A DNA stretch of 31,954 nucleotides, taken from assembly GCF_042434745.1 (NCBI RefSeq), contig NZ_JBHLSS010000072.1; one strand, given 5' to 3'. The stretch comes from Azotobacter paspali (GTDB taxonomy: Bacteria; Pseudomonadota; Gammaproteobacteria; Pseudomonadales; Pseudomonadaceae). Below, piece by piece: positions 1-5,783 of the stretch. The first letter of the stretch is position 1, and every line of letters begins with the position of its first letter. The notes below the pieces were generated by a model. It did no database searches. It saw nothing but the letters and a program-made list of their open reading frames with translations, and was not told the origin of the DNA. The position numbers and the translations under genes are program-made.

Positions 1-66
1 TCGCGGCTCTCGCGGCATCCTTGCCGCTCGACCCCTTCCACGACGATTCCGCTCGGCCTCCTGAAG
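1..66. repeat. Outer block of terminal inverted repeat, left copy
   Basis: These 66 bases are the exact reverse complement of 31808-31873, read base by base. The block starts at the window edge, so the repeat may extend further left. It holds no credible gene. Together with 167-368 it forms a two-block module that recurs inverted at the right end. Confidence 0.93.
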
Positions 67-166
67 GGGGTATCCGGCGCGGCCTGACAGGTCGTGCCGC
101 AAGAGCGAAAGCGCTTTCAGGCAACCCGGAGCCCAACTCCCGTTCAGAAGGCCGAGCGCAGCCGGG
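67..166. other. Variable spacer inside the left repeat module
   Basis: This 100-bp stretch separates the two conserved blocks of the left repeat. The matching spacer on the right (31747-31807) is only 61 bp and does not match it. It contains a 12-bp perfect palindrome GAAAGCGCTTTC at 107-118. No gene is seen. Confidence 0.7.
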
Positions 167-368
167 GCCGAATGACCGGGCGCGCTTTCTCTTTGGTTAG
201 TTTCTCTTTGCGCGCGCAAAGAGAAAGTGACTCGGCCGGGGGGCCGAAACAGGAAGTATCCAGCCCCTCGGCAAGCAGCCGATGCACCGGATTTGAAGAC
301 CAGGCCGGAACGACCAGGCACACAATCTTTCCAGTCCGGTATCGGAAAGACATTTCATGCGATTGCCC
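167..368. repeat. 202-bp inverted repeat, left copy
   Basis: All 202 bases match the reverse complement of 31545-31746 without a mismatch or gap. Flanking bases differ on both sides, which defines the ends. A 26-bp perfect palindrome lies at 201-226, preceded by a second TTTCTCTTTG motif. The open frames running through both copies give the same peptide only because the DNA is duplicated. It looks like a dispersed intergenic repeat of the kind found in pseudomonad and Azotobacter genomes; that classification is inference. Confidence 0.95.
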
Positions 369-717
369 TGGCTAGCAATGGATCGGGACGTTTTGGAGGT
401 GTCGGGAGTGGATGTGGCCAGACAGCGGGTCTCGATACCAGCCTTCTTGTCGATGGGGCGAGCCGCTGTGTCCTGGCGCGTGTCCGGTCATCGGCGAAAG
501 CTACATCCACGCCACCGGTGCAGTTGGTTCTCGACGATCCAATACGCGCGTACGGCTCAGGTCAGGCATCGGGCATCTGTCGCGGAGGCAGCGATCAAAT
601 GCAGCGATATGGTATCGGCTTTGCCCGAGCGTCGGCTGGTCTTGCTGCATCGGGCATCTCACCCATGCATTTCGCGTGTAAAGTCGTCTACGCATCATCG
701 ACTCGAAGGAGCAACAC
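369..717. other. Intergenic region without recognisable gene
   Basis: This 349-bp stretch lies between the left repeat and tpm. Open frames cross it on both strands, but their translations have no recognisable domain and look like random GC-rich reading. A 13-bp direct repeat gcatcgggcatct occurs at 566-578 and 647-659. A purine-rich ribosome binding site (AAGGAG, about 706-711) near the end serves tpm. It may be decayed coding DNA. Confidence 0.6.
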
Positions 718-1374
718 GTGCACGAGGATTTCTGGCAGGCGCGCTGGGCGCGCGACGAGATCGGCTTCCACCAGGCGCAGGTCAATCCCTATCTGAGCCG
801 CCACTGGCCGACCCTGGGGCTGGCTCCGGGAAGCCGGGTGCTGGTGCCGCTGTGCGGCAAGAGTCTGGATCTGGCCTGGTTGGCCGGGCAGGGCTTCGCG
901 GTGCTGGGCGTCGAGCTGGCGGAGAAGGCGGTGCAAGATTTTTTCGACGAGCAGCAACTGATCCCGCAGGTCGACTGGCAGGGGGCCTTCAGGGTCTACC
1001 GGGTCGGTTCGCTGGAGATCCGCTGTGGCGACTTCTTTGCCCTGAGCGCCGCGGATGTCGGCGACTGCCGGGGCTTCTACGACCGCGCGGCGCTGATCGC
1101 CTTGCCAGCGAAGATGCGCGAGCGCTGTGCCGCCCATCTGTCGGCGATCCTACCGTCGGGCTGCCGGGGTCTGCTGGTCTGCTTTGACTACGACCAGACG
1201 CGGATGGGCGGCCCGCCTTTCGCCGTCGATGACCATGAAGTGCGGCGTCTTCTGGAGGCGGACTGGCAAGTCCGGTTACTGGAGGCGCTAGACGTGCTTG
1301 GGGAAAACTGGAGGTTCCTTCAGCGCGGGCTGGATCGGCTCGAAGAGCGTGTCTATCGCCTGGAGCGCCGTTAG
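718..1374 (+). CDS. tpm: Thiopurine S-methyltransferase
   Basis: The 218-aa protein matches the bacterial TPMT family, SAM-dependent enzymes that methylate thiopurines and, in pseudomonads, inorganic selenium and tellurium species. The N-terminus (EDFWQARWARDEIGFHQ) is the family signature. The SAM-binding motif I follows at about residues 40-55 (RVLVPLCGKSLDLAWLA), with an acidic residue of motif II in GVELAEKAV. Length is typical (about 215-220 aa). The start is GTG, chosen because the conserved N-terminus begins there and AAGGAG lies 6 bp upstream; longer frames upstream show no homology. It is a cytosolic single gene, convergent with the DUF2959 gene. Confidence 0.93.
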   Translation: MHEDFWQARWARDEIGFHQAQVNPYLSRHWPTLGLAPGSRVLVPLCGKSLDLAWLAGQGFAVLGVELAEKAVQDFFDEQQLIPQVDWQGAFRVYRVGSLEIRCGDFFALSAADVGDCRGFYDRAALIALPAKMRERCAAHLSAILPSGCRGLLVCFDYDQTRMGGPPFAVDDHEVRRLLEADWQVRLLEALDVLGENWRFLQRGLDRLEERVYRLERR

Positions 1375-1400
1375 GGCGCGGCGATTCGGCTGCATGCCGT

Positions 1401-2048
1401 TCAGCCGAGCGGTGCCTGCAGGCGGCGCACGAAATTGTCGGCTTCGTCGATGGAGCGCTGCATGTCGCGCAGCAGTTGATCGACGTTGTTTTCCAGACTG
1501 CGGTATTCGCCCTGCAGGGCACCGATGGCGCGGGCATTGAGGTTGTGCTTGAGGAACAGCGCTTGGTCGCTTAGCACGCTGAGCACCGGCTCGATACGCT
1601 TCTCGGCCGCCTGCATGCGGGTCAGCAGGGTCTTGTACTGCTTACGGGTACGTTCCAGCTCCTTGGCGCTGGCTCGGCGCAGAGTAGCGTTGTGGTACTG
1701 GTCGAGCTCGCCTTCCCACTCCGCGAACAGCGCCTCGGCCACGTCCTCGACGGCGTCGATGCGCTGGCGCACAGCCTTGGCGCTGGCCTCGCCGGCCCGG
1801 TATTCGTGATCGAGGGCGGCATAGCGCTCTTCCAGATCGCCGCCCTGGATTTGCACCACGCTGCGATAGCGTTCGAGTGCATCCTTGAAGCGTTCCTTGG
1901 CCGCCTGCTGGCTGTCGCGCGCGGCCTCGACCCGGTCGGCGAGGATGTCGCGCTTGTGGACGCCGGCCTTTTCCATCATCGAGTAGTAAGCGTTCTGGCG
2001 GCCGCTGAGGGAGAGCAGGGTACAGTAGGCGAGAATCAGTCGGCGCAT
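1401..2048 (-). CDS. DUF2959 family coiled-coil protein, lipobox cysteine lost
   Basis: This 215-aa, strongly helical, charged protein belongs to the DUF2959 family of proteobacterial proteins of unknown function, usually annotated as putative lipoproteins or, misleadingly, as DNA repair ATPases. No Walker motifs are visible. The conserved core (MEKAGVHKRDILADRVEAARDSQQ) begins near residue 25. The N-terminus has a short hydrophobic stretch ending LSLSGRQNAYY, where relatives as I remember them read LSGC at the lipidation site. Arg (CGC) replaces Cys (TGC), a single base change. The gene lies downstream of htpX in the same direction, but a hairpin at 2076-2100 separates them. Possible coiled coils span about residues 35-110 and 120-210. 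Confidence 0.85.
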   Translation of the reverse strand: MRRLILAYCTLLSLSGRQNAYYSMMEKAGVHKRDILADRVEAARDSQQAAKERFKDALERYRSVVQIQGGDLEERYAALDHEYRAGEASAKAVRQRIDAVEDVAEALFAEWEGELDQYHNATLRRASAKELERTRKQYKTLLTRMQAAEKRIEPVLSVLSDQALFLKHNLNARAIGALQGEYRSLENNVDQLLRDMQRSIDEADNFVRRLQAPLG

Positions 2049-2075
2049 GGGATCTCTCGTTTCCGGTACAAACGA

Positions 2076-2103
2076 AAGGGGCGACTTGCGGTCGCCCCTT
2101 TTC
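2076..2103 (-). terminator. Rho-independent-type hairpin between htpX and DUF2959 gene
   Basis: A perfect 10-bp stem (2076-2085 with 2091-2100, AAGGGGCGAC and its complement) has a 5-nt loop. It lies 3' of htpX on the minus strand with a short T-rich tail. A run of four T also follows on the plus strand, so it could work both ways. A second GC hairpin, 7-bp stem, sits closer to the htpX stop at 2122-2139. Confidence 0.6.
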
Positions 2104-2144
2104 CTCTCGCCATCTTAGCAGGCCGCCGTCTCCGGCGGCATGCA

Positions 2145-3017
2145 TCAGCCGCGTTGGAGCAGCGCCTGGATGCGCTCTTCCAGCGGCGGGTGGCTCATGA
2201 ACAGCGCGGCGAGGCTGGCTTTCTTCGCGCCGTTGATACCGAAGGCGGTCATGGTGTCCGGCATGTGCACCGGGATTTCCTGCTCGGTTTGCAGGCGTTG
2301 CAAGGCGCCGACCATCGCACGGGTGCCTGCCAACTGGGCGCCGGCCTCGTCGGCGCGGAATTCGCGGCGACGGGAGAACCACATGACGATCATGCTGGCG
2401 AGGATGCCGAGCACCAGTTCGGCGGCGATGGTCGCGACGAAGTAGCCGATACCTTCGCCTTCCTCGTTCTTCAGCACCACCTTGTCGACGAAGGTGCCGA
2501 AGATCCGCGCGAAGAACATCACGAAGGTGTTCACCACGCCTTGGATCAGCGCCAGGGTCACCATGTCGCCGTTGGCCACGTGGCCGATCTCGTGGGCCAG
2601 CACGGCGCGCACCTCGTCCGGCGAGAAGCGCTCCAGCAGGCCCTGGCTGACCGCCACCAGCGCGTCGTTGCGGTTCCAGCCGGTGGCGAAGGCGTTGGCT
2701 TCGTAGGCGGGGAAGATGCCGACCTCCGGCATCTTGATGCCTGCGTCGCGGGACAGTTGCTCGACGGTCTGCAGTAGCCACTGCTCATGACGGGTTCGCG
2801 GCTGGCTGATGATTTCCGTGCCGGTGCTCATCTTCGCCATCCATTTGGAGATGAACAGCGATACCAAGGAGCCGGCGAAGCCGAACACTGCGCAGTAAAT
2901 CAGCAGGTTGCCGTAGTTCTGGCCGGTGAACCGGTCGACCCCGAGCAGTTTCAGGGTGATGCTGGCTATGAGCAGCACCGCCAGGTTGGTAGCCAGGAAC
3001 AGCAGGATGCGCATCAT
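2145..3017 (-). CDS. htpX: Membrane zinc metalloprotease HtpX
   Basis: The 290-aa protein is a full-length M48B peptidase that degrades misfolded inner-membrane proteins alongside FtsH. Two N-terminal transmembrane segments lie at about residues 4-25 and 34-56. The catalytic HEIGH motif is at residues 142-146, and the third zinc ligand Glu lies in REFRADEAG near residue 219. Two further hydrophobic segments at about 155-175 and 190-213 fit the family topology, with the active site facing the cytosol. The start is the first of two adjacent ATGs (MMRILLF). A promoter with heat-shock-like boxes is 44 bp upstream. It is probably monocistronic because a hairpin follows the stop. Confidence 0.96.
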   Translation of the reverse strand: MMRILLFLATNLAVLLIASITLKLLGVDRFTGQNYGNLLIYCAVFGFAGSLVSLFISKWMAKMSTGTEIISQPRTRHEQWLLQTVEQLSRDAGIKMPEVGIFPAYEANAFATGWNRNDALVAVSQGLLERFSPDEVRAVLAHEIGHVANGDMVTLALIQGVVNTFVMFFARIFGTFVDKVVLKNEEGEGIGYFVATIAAELVLGILASMIVMWFSRRREFRADEAGAQLAGTRAMVGALQRLQTEQEIPVHMPDTMTAFGINGAKKASLAALFMSHPPLEERIQALLQRG

Positions 3018-3060
3018 GGAATCAGGTTCTCCTCACAGAGGCATGGGTTTCATGCCGGGC

Positions 3061-3091
3061 TATATAAGGTCGCGTCCCCAAGGGCTTCAAC
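3061..3091 (-). promoter_or_regulatory. htpX promoter, sigma-32-like
   Basis: On the minus strand GTTGAAG (3085-3091) is followed after 15 bp by CCTTATAT (3062-3069). The sigma-32 consensus is CTTGAAA, 13-15 bp, CCCCATNT, so 6 of 7 specified bases match in the -10 element. The same DNA also reads as a sigma-70 promoter, TTGAAG-18 bp-TATATA. A heat-shock promoter is expected for htpX; the assignment is inference. Confidence 0.5.
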
Positions 3092-3201
3092 CGGGCGACT
3101 ATTTCAAACTGTGTCCTCTGGGCGGGTCGGAGGCTGCTCGATGATCTGATGGTCGGAACCTGCCAGGCGTTCGTCGTCGCCTTCCAGCGGGGCCTGCCAA
3201 G

Positions 3202-3275
3202 CTAGGCTGGAGCGGAACCGCCGCATGCCAGCCGGCTGCGGCATCCTTGTGGAAATCGTCGATCTCCGGCTCCAT
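3202..3275 (-). pseudogene. Possible relic of a small DUF3565-like gene
   Basis: Eight bases after the alaA stop an ATG opens the peptide MEPEIDDFHKDAAAGW, which resembles the start of small DUF3565 proteins (roughly EIVDFHQDEEGHWVAELACGH, from memory). The expected continuation LACGG appears only after a shift of frame and then meets a stop at 3202-3204. The usual ~60-70 aa zinc-ribbon-like product is not complete in any frame. The location between alaA and htpX suits a small conserved gene. Chance resemblance is possible. Confidence 0.33.
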
Positions 3276-3283
3276 CGTGTCTT

Positions 3284-4495
3284 TTATTGACGGTAGGTTT
3301 TGAGGAAGTTGCCGATGCGGCCGATGGCCTGTTCGAGGTCGTCGACCCGCGGCAAGGTGACCACGCGGAAGTGGTCCGGCCACGGCCAGTTGAAGGCGGT
3401 GCCCTGGACGATCAACAGCTTTTCCTGCAGCAGCAGGTCGAGGACGAATTTCTCGTCGTTGTGGATCGGGCAAACCTTGGGGTCGATCTTCGGAAAAGCG
3501 TAGAGTGCGCCCATCGGCTTGACGCAACTGACTCCGGGAATGTCGTTGAGCAATTCCCAGGTACGGTTGCGCTGCTCTAGAAGGCGGCCGCCGGGCAGGA
3601 TCAGGTCGTTGATGCTCTGGTAACCGCCGAGGGCGGTCTGAATCGCGTGCTGAGCCGGCACGTTGGCGCACAGGCGCATATTGGCGAGGATGTCGATGCC
3701 CTCGATGTAGCTCTGCGCCTTGTGCCTGGGACCGGAGATGGCTACCCAGCCGGAGCGGAAGCCTGCCACCCGATAGGCTTTGGACAGGCCGTTGAAGGTC
3801 AGGCAGAGCACGTCCGGCGCCAGGGAGGCGGTGGAAATGTGCTGGGCGTCGTCGTAGAGGATCTTGTCGTAGATCTCGTCGGAGAAGATCACCAAGTTGT
3901 GCTGCCGGGCGACCTCGACGATCCGCTCGAGCACTTCCCGCGGGTAGACCGCGCCGGTGGGGTTGTTCGGGTTGATCAGCAGCAGCGCTTTGGTGTTGCG
4001 GGTGATCTTGGCCTCGATGTCGGCGATGTCGGGATACCAGTTCGACTGCTCATCGCACAGGTAATGCACCGCCTTGCCGCCGGCCAGGCTGGTGGCCGCT
4101 GTCCACAATGGGTAGTCGGGTGCCGGGATCAGCACTTCGTCGCCGTTGTTGAGCAGGGCCTGCAGGACCATGACGATCAGCTCGGACACACCATTGCCCA
4201 GGTAGATGTCCTCGATGCCGATGCCTTCCACCTTCTTCTGCTGGTAGTACTGCATCACCGCTTTGCGGGCGCTGAACAGCCCCTTGGAGTCGCTATAGCC
4301 TTGGGCGGTGGGCAGGTTGCGGATCACGTCCTGGAGGATTTCCTCGGGGGCCTCGAAACCGAACGGCGCCGGGTTGCCGATGTTCAGCTTGAGGATGCGG
4401 TGGCCTTCCTCCTCCAGACGCTTGGCGTGCTTGAGCACCGGCCCGCGAATGTCGTAGCAGACGTTGGCGAGCTTGTTCGATTTATTGACCTGCAT
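3284..4495 (-). CDS. alaA: Glutamate-pyruvate aminotransferase AlaA
   Basis: The 403-aa PLP enzyme (aminotransferase class I/II) makes alanine from pyruvate with glutamate as amino donor. The N-terminal VCYDIRGPVLKHAKRLEEEG and LNIGNPAPFGFEAP are AlaA signatures. NPNNPTGAVYP lies at residues 175-185, DEIYDK at 206-211, and the Schiff-base lysine is K239 in FNGLSKAYRVAGFRSGW. The start MQVNKSNK was chosen because it gives the family length; the open frame runs 55 codons further upstream without homology. It is divergent from msrB, with a 246-bp gap that must hold both promoters. Confidence 0.95.
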   Translation of the reverse strand: MQVNKSNKLANVCYDIRGPVLKHAKRLEEEGHRILKLNIGNPAPFGFEAPEEILQDVIRNLPTAQGYSDSKGLFSARKAVMQYYQQKKVEGIGIEDIYLGNGVSELIVMVLQALLNNGDEVLIPAPDYPLWTAATSLAGGKAVHYLCDEQSNWYPDIADIEAKITRNTKALLLINPNNPTGAVYPREVLERIVEVARQHNLVIFSDEIYDKILYDDAQHISTASLAPDVLCLTFNGLSKAYRVAGFRSGWVAISGPRHKAQSYIEGIDILANMRLCANVPAQHAIQTALGGYQSINDLILPGGRLLEQRNRTWELLNDIPGVSCVKPMGALYAFPKIDPKVCPIHNDEKFVLDLLLQEKLLIVQGTAFNWPWPDHFRVVTLPRVDDLEQAIGRIGNFLKTYRQ

Positions 4496-4741
4496 GTGTG
4501 TGATCCCGAAGAAGAAGCGCGCAGGAACTGGAATCGGGGCAGGGAAGGAGGACGGTGGTGCCGGCCGGGGCCGGGAGCCGGGGGCGGCGAACGCAGCCAT
4601 CCCTCGCCGCCGGGCCGATTCGGGCCTTGCGGCCTTGGCTATGGATGACGCGGATGACAAACTAGTTGTGAATCATACGTCGCGGCCCGATTCGGTGGAA
4701 AGGTATCGGTTGGGCTTTTTTCCAGTCAACGAGGAACACGC

Positions 4742-5143
4742 ATGGACAAGCTCGAAAAATCCCTTGATGTCTGGCGGGAGCTACTGTCCGATGAACGTTT
4801 CCGCATCTGCCGCCTGGGCGGCACCGAGCGGGCCTTCAGCGGCGAGTACTACGCCACCAGCGTGCCCGGGGTCTACCATTGTGCCTGCTGCGATGCGCCG
4901 CTATTCGATTCCGACGCCAAGTACGACGCCGGCTGCGGCTGGCCCAGCTACTTCCAGCCGGTGGTCGCCAACGCCCTGACCAGCCGCGACGACTACAGCC
5001 ACGGCATGTACCGCATCGAGGTGCTCTGCGCCCGCTGCGATGCCCACCTGGGCCATGTGTTTCCCGACGGCCCACCGCCAACCGGGCTGCGTTATTGCAT
5101 CAACTCCGCCTCGCTGCGCCTGAAGCCGCGCGACGAGGGCTGA
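4742..5143 (+). CDS. msrB: Peptide-methionine (R)-S-oxide reductase
   Basis: The 133-aa MsrB reduces the R epimer of methionine sulfoxide in oxidised proteins, using thioredoxin. Zinc-binding CxxC pairs are C47/C50 and C96/C99. The substrate site GCGWPSYF begins near residue 64. The catalytic cysteine is C119 in RYCINSASL. Length is typical, and no MsrA domain or signal peptide is present, so it is cytosolic. GAGGAA lies just upstream of the ATG. gpx follows 74 bp downstream in the same direction, giving an oxidative-damage pair like PA2827-PA2826. Confidence 0.96.
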   Translation: MDKLEKSLDVWRELLSDERFRICRLGGTERAFSGEYYATSVPGVYHCACCDAPLFDSDAKYDAGCGWPSYFQPVVANALTSRDDYSHGMYRIEVLCARCDAHLGHVFPDGPPPTGLRYCINSASLRLKPRDEG

Positions 5144-5165
5144 GCCGGCAGACTTCATTCCCGAT

Positions 5166-5190
5166 CTGTTCCGGGCAGTGGCCGGAACAG
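5166..5190. repeat. 9-bp perfect inverted repeat between msrB and gpx
   Basis: CTGTTCCGG (5166-5174) and CCGGAACAG (5182-5190) form a perfect stem with a 7-nt loop. There is no T-run after it. It lies 28 bp before the gpx start, where it could be a regulator operator or an mRNA structure. Confidence 0.6.
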
Positions 5191-5217
5191 TCCCGGAGCT
5201 TTTGGGAGGCATTCCGT

Positions 5218-5694
5218 ATGCACGACCCGCTGTTCGGCATTCCCCTCGATGACCAGCTGCGGACGCTGGCCGATTTTCCCGGGCGCGCCTGGCTGGTCGT
5301 GAACACGGCCAGCCGTTGCGGTTTCACGCCCCAGTACGAAGGCCTGCAGATGCTCTGGCAGCGTTATCGGGAAAGGGGATTGGTGGTGCTCGGCTTCCCC
5401 TGCGATCAGTTCGGTCATCAGGAGCCAGGCAATGAGCTCGAAATCGCCGAGTTCTGCCAGCTTCGCTATGGCGTCGATTTTCCGCTGTTTCAGAAGGTCG
5501 AGGTCAATGGACCCCGGGCACACCTCCTGTTCGTGGAGTTGAAGAAGCGTGCGCCAGGCCTGCTGGGTAGCCAGAGCGTGAAGTGGAACTTCACCAAGTT
5601 CCTGATCGGCCGGGAGGGCCGGGTGATCAGGCGTTTCGCTCCCGTGACCGGCCCACGCGAGCTGTGTGGCGAAATCGAAGCCCTGCTTGAATAA
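5218..5694 (+). CDS. Thioredoxin-type glutathione peroxidase family protein
   Basis: The 158-aa protein is a non-selenium glutathione peroxidase (GPx/BtuE family) that reduces hydroperoxides. The peroxidatic Cys is C34 in NTASRCGFTPQYEGL. Q68 (FGHQEPG), W123 and N124 (WNFTKFL) complete the catalytic tetrad. C62 lies in FPCDQFG, and C80 occupies the resolving position of thioredoxin-dependent members. The start ATG has GGGAGG nearby. In P. aeruginosa the counterpart PA2826 sits beside the MarR-type regulator ospR; no such gene is present here. Activity with glutathione versus thioredoxin cannot be told from sequence alone. Confidence 0.93.
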   Translation: MHDPLFGIPLDDQLRTLADFPGRAWLVVNTASRCGFTPQYEGLQMLWQRYRERGLVVLGFPCDQFGHQEPGNELEIAEFCQLRYGVDFPLFQKVEVNGPRAHLLFVELKKRAPGLLGSQSVKWNFTKFLIGREGRVIRRFAPVTGPRELCGEIEALLE

Positions 5695-5698
5695 GGCT

Positions 5699-5711
5699 TG
5701 GCCGACGGCCA
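5699..5711 (+). repeat. Short hairpin after gpx
   Basis: TGGCC and GGCCA flank a 3-nt loop four bases past the gpx stop. There is no T-run, so termination is uncertain. The rest of the 89-bp convergent gap up to the hybrid kinase stop shows nothing else. Confidence 0.35.
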
Positions 5712-5783
5712 GTATCAGGCAGGCCTCGTGTAGTGCTGTTTGCTCGTTTGCCGCAGAGTCCTCGGACCCATCGTCGGCTCCGC

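Noticed and set aside
94..375. 93-aa open frame in the left repeat and its near-identical peptide on the minus strand at 31286-31786
   Set aside because: Both encode the same peptide only because they lie in the inverted repeat. There is no ribosome site, and composition is that of repeat DNA. Such peptides are common spurious annotations.
357..1187. 276-aa plus-strand frame overlapping tpm
   Set aside because: Its second half is tpm read in the wrong frame, and the first half has no recognisable domain.
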